From Siculibacillus sp. (GTDB lineage: Bacteria; Pseudomonadota; Alphaproteobacteria; Rhizobiales; Ancalomicrobiaceae): a DNA stretch of 64,000 nt. The stretch spans positions 1 through 64,000 of the forward strand of contig JAOTSD010000005.1 of NCBI GenBank assembly GCA_030247555.1, read 5' to 3'. Positions 12,238 through 20,066 of this stretch are shown here, piece by piece. The notes beneath the pieces were generated by a model that made no database searches, was not told where the DNA came from, and saw only the letters and a program-made list of their open reading frames with translations. Position 1 is the stretch's first letter, and each line of letters opens with the position of its first letter. The position numbers and the translations under genes were made by a program.

Positions 12238-12689
12238 GGCAGCCTTGTCCGCGGTGCGGTAGGCGACGGCCTTCGACCCGAAGCGGACACCCCACCTGCC
12301 GCGCTGCCGGGCACCCGAACTCGGTTGACGGCCACTAGGCCCAAGCCTCTGCCGGATGGCCGTTGCCTCGCTTGGAAGCGAATCACCAACGAGGGCGATG
12401 CGGCCGAGCGCTTCGCCGACGAGGCTCGGATCCCGCTGGCCACGAATCCTGCACTTCCGCGCCCTCGACGACCACCTGAGCCGCCGAGGGCTCGGCAGGA
12501 AGGTGGTGGCGAGCGACATGGCGCGCTCATCGGATTTCATGCAGGGCGTGGGGGCAGAACGTCTCCGGCGTGCCGGCGACGTGTTCGGCCCTCATCCTCG
12601 AAGCGCCCGAGGTTCGGTGCGCCGGTGCCTGGCACAGGCTCCAAGCGGGGCCGATCGCCGCGGTCCGGGCCGCGGCGATCGGTCGGATC
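12238..12689. other. Decayed region between the IS and the ABC operon
   Basis: About 450 bp with no convincing gene. Open frames on both strands are short and low-complexity. There is no continuation of the integrase. A stretch around 12247-12290 contains GTCCGC and its complement GCGGAC flanking a TTCGACCCGAAG hairpin, resembling a shorter palindrome at 19870-19893. It is probably the scar of the deleted integrated element plus the end of the ABC operon transcript. Confidence 0.5.
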
Positions 12690-13763
12690 TCAGGCCTCGC
12701 CGCCGTCGGAGAGCGGATACCAGTTCGACATGGCGAAGCGCACGCCGCAGGCCTCGCCGACCTGCGGCCCCGGCTCGTGGCGGGTCTTCTGGACCCTGAG
12801 CGTCTGCGACCCGACGGCGATCTGGTAGTCGACGATCTCGCCGAGCGACGAGCGCCGCCGGACGACGCCGCGCAGGCCCCCCTCGTCGAGGAAGTCGACG
12901 TCGGACGGCCGGACCGCCAACACGCCCTCGCCGACCCCGACCAGTTCCACCGGCGCCTCGTCGACCGCGTCGAAGGGCAGCACGAGGTCGTCGACCTGCA
13001 TGCCGCCGCCGGTGAAGCGTACTCGGAGGAAGCTCGACAGGCCGATGAAGGAGAAGACGAAGCGGTTGGCCGGGCGATAGTAGACGTCGCGCGGGCTGCC
13101 GATCTGCTGCACCACCCCCTGCTTCATCACCAAGATGCGGTCGGAGAGCGCCATCGCCTCCGACTGGTCATGGGTGACGTAGAGGATCGAGAACCCCAGC
13201 CGGCGCTGGATGTCCTTGATCTCGAACCGCATCTCCTCCCGGAAATGGGGATCGAGACTCGACAACGGCTCGTCGAGCAGCATCACCTTGGGGCGGATCG
13301 CCAGCGCCCGGGCGAGGGCGACGCGCTGCTTGCCGCCGCCCGACAGGTCGTCGGGTCGGCTGTCGGCCATCGCCGCCAAGTTGGTGTAGCGCAGGGCCTC
13401 GTCGACCCGCCGGCGGATCTCGTCCCCCGGCAGTTTGCGGATCCGGAGCGGGAAGGCGATGTTCTCGAACACCGAGAGGTGCGGCCAGACCGCGAAGGCC
13501 TGGAACACCATGCCGAAGTCGCGCTTCTCCGGCGGCAGGTAGTAGTTCTTGGCCTTCGACGACAGGATCTTGTCGCCGGCACGGATCTCGCCGCCGTCGA
13601 TGTCCTCGAAGCCGGCGACCATGCGCAGCGTCGTGGTCTTGCCGCAGCCGGACGGCCCGAGCATGGCCACGCACTCGCCCGGCGCCACTTCGAGATCGAG
13701 GCCGGAGACCGCGGCGACGTTGCCGAAGCGCTTGTCGATGCGTTCGAGTTTCAGGTTCGACAT
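12690..13763 (-). CDS. ABC importer ATPase, PotA/FbpC type (second copy)
   Basis: A 357-residue ATP-binding subunit that would energise the adjacent fused permease at the inner face of the membrane. It shows Walker A GPSGCGKTTTLR, signature LSGGGKQRVALARA (a variant of LSGGQ), Walker B VMLLDEPLSSLD and the switch His in VTHDQSEA. A C-terminal TOBE regulatory domain (about 240-357) follows, as in iron and polyamine importers. The ATG at 13763 is chosen for its GAGGGAGG ribosome site; an in-frame ATG at 13781 overlaps the permease stop as ATGA. It is the last gene of the operon and a diverged relative of the first ATPase. Confidence 0.88.
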   Translation of the reverse strand: MSNLKLERIDKRFGNVAAVSGLDLEVAPGECVAMLGPSGCGKTTTLRMVAGFEDIDGGEIRAGDKILSSKAKNYYLPPEKRDFGMVFQAFAVWPHLSVFENIAFPLRIRKLPGDEIRRRVDEALRYTNLAAMADSRPDDLSGGGKQRVALARALAIRPKVMLLDEPLSSLDPHFREEMRFEIKDIQRRLGFSILYVTHDQSEAMALSDRILVMKQGVVQQIGSPRDVYYRPANRFVFSFIGLSSFLRVRFTGGGMQVDDLVLPFDAVDEAPVELVGVGEGVLAVRPSDVDFLDEGGLRGVVRRRSSLGEIVDYQIAVGSQTLRVQKTRHEPGPQVGEACGVRFAMSNWYPLSDGGEA

Positions 13764-13777
13764 GGGCCCGCCCTCCC

Positions 13778-15457
13778 TCATTTCTCGATCTTGAAGACGC
13801 GCTTCACCACCACCTCGGCGGTGACGATGATGATCAGCGCCACGCCGGCCATGGCGGCGGCGTAGACGGTCTCACCGTCCTCGTTGAGGGTGTAGATGGC
13901 GACGCCGATGGTGCGGGTGGTCGGCCCGTAGAGCAGCACCGAGACCGTCAGTTCGCGCAGCGCCGGCAGGAAGATCAGGAAGAACGCCGCCACCATGCCG
14001 GGCCTGACCAGCGGGATGACGATGTCCCTCAGCGCCTGCCACATGGTGGCGCCGGAGGCGCGCGCCGCCTCGACCAGGCTGTCGTGCACCTGTTCGAGCG
14101 CCGCCGAGTTGGCCTTCAGCGCGAAGGCCATGTAGCGGGCGATGTAGGCGACCAAGATGATCCAGATCGTGTTGTAGATGTTGACGCCGTACTTGCCGCT
14201 CCAGGCGAGGATCACGCCCAGCGCGATGACCGAGCCGGGAACCGAGAAGGGCAGCATGCCCAGGAACTCCAGGAAGCCCTTGCCCGGCACCTTCATCTTG
14301 ACGATGACGTAGGAGATGATCACGCCGGCGAACATGGTGATCAGCGCCGAGGCGAGGCCGAGGCCGATCGAGTTCCAGATCGCGTCGCGGGTCAGATCCC
14401 ACTCGAACAGGATGTGGTTGTAGTTGTCGAACGTCATGTTCTCGATCGTCAGCGGCAGACCGTAGGTCTTGAGGCCGCCGACGAGGAAGATGGTGGTGGT
14501 CGGCAGCACGATGGTGAAGCCGATGTAGGCGATGCAGAAGGCGAGGAGCGGCAGGCGCAGGCCGCGCAGCCGGATCTCGGTCGGCCGGAAGCTCTTGCCG
14601 GCGATGATCTGGTAGCGCCCCTTCGACAGCACCCGGTTCTGCAGCCAGATGATCAACGCCGCCGCGATCACCAGTACCGTCGACAGCACCGTACCGGTGC
14701 GGATCGCCGCGAAGGAGCCGGCGCTCTGGTGGATGCGTTCGTAGATCAGCGTCGGGATGTTGTAGATGCCGGCCTCGATGCCGAGCATCGCCACCGTGCC
14801 GAAATGCGCCATCGAATAGAGCATGATCAAGAGCGCCCCCGACAGAATCGACGGGGCGACCAGGGGAATCGTGATCTTGCGGGTGATAGTGAAGAGGTCG
14901 GCGCCGGAGATGCGGGCCGATTCCTCCAGCGTCGGGTCCATGCGCTCCAGCGCGCCGCACACCTGGATGAAGACGAAGGGGAAGAGATACATCGTCTCCA
15001 CCAGGATGATGCCCTGGTAGGTGTAGATGTCGAAGATCGGCCCGGGGAAGCCCAGCGTCTCGATGAAGAAGCGGTTGATGTAGCCGGAGCGCGGCGATAG
15101 CAGCATCTTCCAGGCGAGGGCGCCGATGAACGACGGCAGCATGAAGGGCACGAGGAACAGCACCTTCATCGCGCCCTTGTAGGGCAGGTCGGTGCGGGTC
15201 ACCAGCCAGGCGAAGAAGGTGCCGACGATGGTGCCGGTGACGGTCACGCCCGAGGCGAGGATCAACGAGTTGATCAGCGCCTTGTAGGTGTCGGGTTGGC
15301 TCAGCACCTTGACCATGTCTGTGATGTTGAGGTGGCCGTCGACCCAGAGGGCGTTGAGGAAGATCAGCAGCACCGGTACGGCGACGAAGATCACCAGGAT
15401 GGCGACCGCCAGGCCGAACAGGATCTGCGGCGTACCGAAACGGAAGGATCCGGTCAT
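13778..15457 (-). CDS. Fused two-domain ABC permease, iron(III)/FbpB type
   Basis: A 559-residue inner-membrane permease made of two BPD_transp_1 halves with about 12 helices in total. Each half carries the cytoplasmic EAA loop that docks on the ATPase: EESARISGADLFTITRKITI in the first half and VEAARASGATMWQALRDIVI in the second. This covalent duplication is typical of FbpB/SfuB-like transporters, although related phosphonate and polyamine systems exist. The ATG at 15457 overlaps the upstream ATPase stop as ATGA, which also supports the corrected frame of that gene. Substrate specificity is not visible in the permease. Confidence 0.9.
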   Translation of the reverse strand: MTGSFRFGTPQILFGLAVAILVIFVAVPVLLIFLNALWVDGHLNITDMVKVLSQPDTYKALINSLILASGVTVTGTIVGTFFAWLVTRTDLPYKGAMKVLFLVPFMLPSFIGALAWKMLLSPRSGYINRFFIETLGFPGPIFDIYTYQGIILVETMYLFPFVFIQVCGALERMDPTLEESARISGADLFTITRKITIPLVAPSILSGALLIMLYSMAHFGTVAMLGIEAGIYNIPTLIYERIHQSAGSFAAIRTGTVLSTVLVIAAALIIWLQNRVLSKGRYQIIAGKSFRPTEIRLRGLRLPLLAFCIAYIGFTIVLPTTTIFLVGGLKTYGLPLTIENMTFDNYNHILFEWDLTRDAIWNSIGLGLASALITMFAGVIISYVIVKMKVPGKGFLEFLGMLPFSVPGSVIALGVILAWSGKYGVNIYNTIWIILVAYIARYMAFALKANSAALEQVHDSLVEAARASGATMWQALRDIVIPLVRPGMVAAFFLIFLPALRELTVSVLLYGPTTRTIGVAIYTLNEDGETVYAAAMAGVALIIIVTAEVVVKRVFKIEK

Positions 15458-16532
15458 CTCGCGCCCCCCTCGATGTCGGCCGCGGCCGCGTCGAACCACT
15501 GCGATCCACGGAAGGTGAGACGGCAGGTCTCACCCTCTTCGAACCGGTGCTCGACGGCGAGCGCCCGGCGGCGGCGCGCAGGGTCACGCCGCCGACCTCG
15601 ATCAGGTAGTCCATCTGCGCGCCGAGGAAGCTCGCCCGCCGCACCACGCCGGCGAGCCCGGCGCCGTCGCGGGTGAGCTCGATGTCGAAGGGGCGGCAGC
15701 CGAAGGTGGCGTGCGCGCCGCCGAGGTCGGGCGCCGGGCCGGGCCACACGCCCGACCCGTCGGGGAACACCCAGTCGGCGCCGATCCGTCGCATCGGCAC
15801 GAAGTTCGCCACCCCGAGGAAGCGGTAGACGAAGGCGTCGACCGGCCGATCGAAGACCGCGTCGGGTGTGCCGACCTGCCGGAGCCGGCCGGTCTCGTCC
15901 ATGACGCCGATGCGGTCGGCGATGGCCAGCGCGATCTCCTGATCGTGGGTGACGTAGATCACCGTGATGCCGAGCTTCTGTTGCAGCTCACGGATCTCGA
16001 AGCGCATCTCCTCGCGCAGGTTGGCGTCGAGGTTGTTGAGCGGCTCGTCGAGGAGGAGGAGCGACGGCTCGGAGACCAGGGCGCGGGCGAGTGCGACGCG
16101 CTGTTGCTGGCCGCCGGAGAGCTGCGAGGGCATGCGCGCCTCGAGCCCCGCGAGGCCGACCTGACCGATCGCCCGCCGCGTCCGCCGATCGCGTTCATCG
16201 GCGCCGGCGCCGGCGATCTTGAGCGGGTAGGCGACGTTGTCGGCGACGCTCATGTGCGGCCACACCGCATAGTCCTGGAAGACCATGCCGAGCCCGCGGC
16301 GGTCGGGGGGCACGTCGGCCCCGTCGCCCGCCACCAGGCGGTCGCCGATCCGGATCGTCCCGGCGTCGGGTCGCTCGAACCCGGCGAGGAGCCGCATCAG
16401 CACCGTCTTGCCGCATCCCGACGGTCCGAGCAACGTGAAGCTCTCGCCCGCCTCCACCGCCAGATCCAGGCCATGGAGTATCTTTCGGCCCCCATATGAT
16501 TTGGAGAGGCCGCCGATCCTGACCGAAGTCAT
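15454..16532 (-). pseudogene. ABC importer ATPase (first copy), apparent -1 frameshift near 15570
   Basis: ATP-binding subunit with Walker A LLGPSGCGKTVLMR, signature LSGGQQQRVALARA, Walker B LLLLDEPLNNLD and switch VTHDQEIAL. The ABC core and most of the TOBE domain read in one frame up to VGGVTLRAA. The expected C-terminus (ALAVEHRF, CRLTFRGSQWF, ending ADIEGGAR) is in a different frame and ends at 15454 with an ATGA overlap to the permease. One base appears to be missing in the GC-rich run at about 15563-15580. Without correction the frame reads on through the permease out of phase to 13872. Either a recent frameshift or a sequencing error; the full product would be about 359 residues. Confidence 0.78.
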
Positions 16533-16549
16533 CGCTCACCCCCGATCGA

Positions 16550-17536
16550 TCACTTCTGCATGATGTCGGTGAACTTCTTGATGGTGGCTTCCTTGTCCGC
16601 CATCATCGCCTTGTAGTCGACGGGAATGGCGCGCTTCATCGCGTCGGCGACGGGCGGCAGCGGATAGCGATCGGGAACCTGGACGTCGGACCGCACCGGC
16701 AGGGTGCCTTCCTGGGCGATGATCGTCTGGCCTTCCTTGGACAGCACGAAGTCGACGAACTTCTTCGCCGCTTCGGTGTTGGGAGAGCCCTTGAAGATCG
16801 TGATCGGGCTGGGGATGACCAGCATCTCCGGCGGGAACACCAGCGCCAGGGTGGCGCCCTTGTCGACCTTGTCGAGGGTGATGTAGTCGACCGCGAGGCT
16901 GCCGAGCAGGTCGCCCGAGGCGGTGTCGTCGACCACCTGGCCGGAGCCCTTGCCCATCTTGGCGCCGTTGGCGCGCAGCGCCTCGATATAGCCCCAGCCG
17001 AACTGCTTCACCAGGAGCGACACGCTCATGTAGGCGGTGCCCGACAGCGCCGGGTTGGCGATGCCGTAGGCGCCCTTGAAGTCCGATCCCTGGACGTCGG
17101 CCCAGGTCTTCGGGGCGGTCTTGATCAGCCGGGTGTTGTAGGCGACGCCGAGCGTGCCGAGGCGCACCGCGGTGAACGAGCCGTCGTAGTCGGGCAGCGG
17201 GTTGACCAGCGCCTTGATCTCCTTCGGCACGTAGGGCTGGAGGATGCCCTGCTCCTGGAGCTGGTAGAAGTCCGGGACCTCGCTGGTCCACAGAACGTCG
17301 GCGAGGATCTTGCCGGATTCCCGCTCGGCCGCGATCTTGGCCATCAGTTTGCCGGCACCGGCCGACTGGTAGTCGAGCTTCACCTCCGGATGCTTGGCGG
17401 CGAAGGCGGTCTTCAGCTGGCCGATCAGCGATTCCTTCATCGAGGTGTAGACGTAGAGCTTCTCCTGCGCCTCGGCCGAGCCGGCCTGGAGGCCGACGAA
17501 CAGCAGCGCCGTTGCCAGAAGGTGGGTGATCTTCAT
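16550..17536 (-). CDS. Periplasmic substrate-binding protein, iron/AfuA-like ABC importer
   Basis: A 328-residue binding protein with a Sec signal peptide (about 1-23, ending GSAEA|QEK). The mature part has the class II binding-protein fold of the FbpA/AfuA group (LYVYTSMKES, LPDYDGSFTAVRLGTLGVAYN, FPPEMLVIPSPITIFKGSPN). The consecutive Tyr-Tyr pair of classical ferric-binding FbpA is not seen at the expected place (GTAYMSV). Iron is therefore likely from context but not proven, and phosphonate or polyamine-like ligands remain possible. It is the first transporter gene of the operon, 17 bp before the first ATPase and 64 bp after the sensor kinase. Confidence 0.88.
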   Translation of the reverse strand: MKITHLLATALLFVGLQAGSAEAQEKLYVYTSMKESLIGQLKTAFAAKHPEVKLDYQSAGAGKLMAKIAAERESGKILADVLWTSEVPDFYQLQEQGILQPYVPKEIKALVNPLPDYDGSFTAVRLGTLGVAYNTRLIKTAPKTWADVQGSDFKGAYGIANPALSGTAYMSVSLLVKQFGWGYIEALRANGAKMGKGSGQVVDDTASGDLLGSLAVDYITLDKVDKGATLALVFPPEMLVIPSPITIFKGSPNTEAAKKFVDFVLSKEGQTIIAQEGTLPVRSDVQVPDRYPLPPVADAMKRAIPVDYKAMMADKEATIKKFTDIMQK

Positions 17537-17600
17537 GGGTTCCTCCTGTCGTTCTTCTCGGACCGAACGGCCCTCGCGACGATAGGGAACCTCTCACCTT

Positions 17601-19031
17601 TCACGAACCTTTCGGCAGGCCGGAGGGCGCTTCGTCGGCGATCGGCAGCCGCACCCGGACGACGAAGCCGCCACCGTCGGGAAGGTCGTCGAGGGTGATC
17701 GCGCCGCGATGGACGACCGCGATCTGGTGGGCGATCGCCAGCCCGAGCCCCGACCCGCCGCCGGCCTGCCGGTCGAGCCGGCGGTGGAAGCGTTGGAACA
17801 GCGTGTCGCGCACCTCGGCGGGGATGCCGGCGCCGCTGTCGGCGACCGTGATCTCGGCGGTGTCGCCCCGGGTGGAGAGACCGATCCGCACCTGCCCCTC
17901 GCGCGGGGTGTAGCGCAGGGCATTGTCGATCAGGTTGGAGAAGAGTTCGTGCAGCATGATCTCGTTGCCGAGCACCAGGGCGGTCTCGCCGCCGTCCTCG
18001 TAGGCGAGGTCGATGCGCTTCTCGATGGCGAGGACGGAGAGGTCGAGCGCGATCTCGCGCAGCAGCGCGCCGAGGTCGATGCGCACCCCCTCGGCCATGG
18101 CGCCGCGCGCCGCCTCGATGCGCGACAGCGTCAGCATCTGGTTGCACAGGCGCTGGGCGCTGCGCGACGCCGTGGCGATGCCCTCGATCGCGGCGCGCAG
18201 CTTGGCCGGATCGCCCTCGCGCAGCGCGTATTGCGCCTGGGCGCCGAGCAGGGTGAGCGGCGTGCGCAACTGGTGGGCGACGTCGGCGGCGAAGCGGCGG
18301 CTCGCCTCGAGCAGACCGGCGAGGCGAGCGAGATGACCGTTGATCGCCTCGACCAGCGGGCGGAACTCCCTCGACACCTCGTCGGTGGCGAGCGGCGTCA
18401 TGTCCTCGGCCTCGCGTCCGACCAGCGCGTCGGATGCCACCCGGACCTCGCGCCGCACGGCGCGGATCCACAGCCAGCCGAGCAGGATCGCCGCCACGGC
18501 CGTCGCCAGATGCCGACGCAACTCGCGGAACACCAGCCGGCCGACCGCCTCGACCCGCACCCTCGTGCTCTCCGCCGCCACCAGGATCGCCGCGCCGGGT
18601 CGCGCCGTGGTCTCGCCGGCGACGTCGAGGGCGGCGACGCGCACCGGATTGCCGCGCAGATGGCCGTTGGCGAAGCGCAGTCGCTCGCCGGCGTCGGGGC
18701 GTGGGTAGGGCAGGTCGCGTTCGCCGACGAGCGTCACCCCGTGGGCGTCGATCACCGCGAAATGGACCTCGTCGGCCTGTGCCTCCAGGCTCTCGGCGAG
18801 CCGTTCGACGAGCGCCTCGGGGGCGACATCGGTCGACTTCATCAGCCCGAGCGCTACCCGCAGCCCGCGGTCGTGCGCCGCATAGACCGTCTCTCGGGCA
18901 TCACGATAGGCGACGATCGCATCGAAGGCGAAGAGCGCCACCAGCGCCGAGAAGCCGATCAGCGCGACGCGTCCGGCGAGGCTGCGGCCGACGGGCAAGG
19001 GCGCGGCGTCACCCCTCGACGGAGAGCGCAT
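17601..19031 (-). CDS. Sensor histidine kinase, TctE-like
   Basis: A 476-residue inner-membrane kinase. TM1 is near residues 20-42, a periplasmic sensor domain of about 130 residues follows (VHFAVIDAHGVTLVG), and TM2 is near 175-195. Next come the HAMP-like linker, the HisKA box FAADVAHQLRTPLTLL with the phosphorylated His, and a HATPase_c domain with N box NLIDNALRYTP, G1 DSGAGIP and G2 GGGSGLGLAIAH. The periplasmic domain of this family senses small organic acids or related ligands. It overlaps the response regulator gene by 23 bp and is followed by the ABC importer, so it probably controls that importer. Confidence 0.9.
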   Translation of the reverse strand: MRSPSRGDAAPLPVGRSLAGRVALIGFSALVALFAFDAIVAYRDARETVYAAHDRGLRVALGLMKSTDVAPEALVERLAESLEAQADEVHFAVIDAHGVTLVGERDLPYPRPDAGERLRFANGHLRGNPVRVAALDVAGETTARPGAAILVAAESTRVRVEAVGRLVFRELRRHLATAVAAILLGWLWIRAVRREVRVASDALVGREAEDMTPLATDEVSREFRPLVEAINGHLARLAGLLEASRRFAADVAHQLRTPLTLLGAQAQYALREGDPAKLRAAIEGIATASRSAQRLCNQMLTLSRIEAARGAMAEGVRIDLGALLREIALDLSVLAIEKRIDLAYEDGGETALVLGNEIMLHELFSNLIDNALRYTPREGQVRIGLSTRGDTAEITVADSGAGIPAEVRDTLFQRFHRRLDRQAGGGSGLGLAIAHQIAVVHRGAITLDDLPDGGGFVVRVRLPIADEAPSGLPKGS

Positions 19032-19674
19032 AGCCGAGCCCCCGCAGCGTGGTGATGGTGGCGCCGGACCCCTCGATCTTCTTGCGCAGCCGGTGGACGT
19101 AGATCTCGATGCTCTCGATGCGGGCGTCGGAATCGAACTCGAAGACGCGGTTGAACACCGTCTCCCGCGACACCGGTCGGCCGAGGCGGGCGGCGAGCGC
19201 CTCCAGCACCGCCGTCTCGCGCGGCGTCAGCGCCAGCGGCCGGCCGTCGAGCGTCACCTCGCGTTCGACCGTGTCGAGCACCAGCCGGCCGATCTTCAGC
19301 CGCGGCGTCTGGGCGTTGCTGCGTCGGATCAGCGCCCGGATCCGCGCCTCCAACTCGTCGAGTTCGAAGGGCTTGGGCAGATAGTCGTCGGCGCCGAGAT
19401 CGAGCCCGCGCACCCGGTCGTCCTTGGCGCCGCGCGCGGTGAGCACCAGCACCGGCGTGTTGTCGCCGCGGTCGCGAAGCCGCTTCAGCACGTCGAGGCC
19501 GTCGAGTCCGGGCAGCGACAGGTCGAGAACCACGGCGTCGTAGCGGTTGGCCACGAGCGCCAGATCGGCGTCGTCGCCGCGCTCGATGCGTTCGACGACG
19601 TAGCCCGACTGCTCCAGCCAGCCGGCGAGCCAGCGCGACAGATCCGGATGGTCTTCCACGAGAAGTATGCGCAT
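19009..19674 (-). CDS. OmpR/TctD-type response regulator
   Basis: A 221-residue regulator. The receiver domain (about 1-120) has acidic residues ED at positions 8-9, the phosphoacceptor Asp in VVLDLSLPGLDG, a conserved Thr in VLTARG and Lys in PKPF. A winged-helix trans_reg_C domain follows (LALTPRETAVLEAL, VSRETVFNRVFEF, IEIYVHRLRKKIE). The ATG at 19674 (MRILLVEDHPDLS) is chosen; upstream extension is not protein-like. It is the first gene of the minus-strand unit that includes the kinase and the ABC importer. Confidence 0.92.
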   Translation of the reverse strand: MRILLVEDHPDLSRWLAGWLEQSGYVVERIERGDDADLALVANRYDAVVLDLSLPGLDGLDVLKRLRDRGDNTPVLVLTARGAKDDRVRGLDLGADDYLPKPFELDELEARIRALIRRSNAQTPRLKIGRLVLDTVEREVTLDGRPLALTPRETAVLEALAARLGRPVSRETVFNRVFEFDSDARIESIEIYVHRLRKKIEGSGATITTLRGLGYALSVEG

Positions 19675-20066
19675 GCTTCGCCGCCCGTCTCCCTCGGATC
19701 GCGGCCGCCCGGCGGCCGGCCACGGCCCCGAGCCCACAGGGCACCGCTCCGGCATGGTCCGCCATCCTATGGCCGATTCGGTCCGGAAGTCCCGTCCTCC
19801 GCGCGATCGAAAGGTGCGATCCGAAAGCAAATTCGCGCTTACCCCCTCCGCGCGCATTTCGATCAGCGTGTCCGGTTTCGGCGCGAAGCGGACGTTCGGA
19901 GGAACGGGTGGGAGATTTCCGAAGAGATCGACCGGCGAGTGTGTCGGTGGGTCCGGCCGTTCCAGCGTCACGTCGCGAACGACCTCCGCGCCGGTTCCCC
20001 CGGTTCGCGGAAACCGCCCGAGCCACGTTTTTCCTCACCTCCCTACAGAATGAGAAAGTCTGAAAC
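19675..20066. other. Intergenic region upstream of the two-component system
   Basis: About 390 bp that should hold the promoter for the regulator-kinase-importer unit and the end of the efflux operon. It includes the hairpin at 19870-19893. No gene is supported. Confidence 0.5.
19870..19893. repeat. Short palindrome, possibly a dispersed alphaproteobacterial element
   Basis: GTCCGGTTTCG faces CGAAGCGGAC across a 3-nt loop, with one bulge. On the minus strand it would read as the peptide NVRFAPKPD. From memory, similar VRFxPKAD-like spurious peptides recur in alphaproteobacterial annotations and reflect a repeated GTCCGCTT/GAAGCGGAC hairpin. That background is recollection, not something shown here. 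Confidence 0.35.

Noticed and set aside
12238..12689. A gene on either strand after the IS
   Set aside because: Open frames of about 100-125 codons exist, but they lack motifs and run through the IS end.
13872..16532. An 886-residue open frame joining an ABC ATPase to a long Arg/Pro-rich tail
   Set aside because: The tail is the permease gene read out of phase after a frameshift; the true C-terminus and permease exist in other frames.
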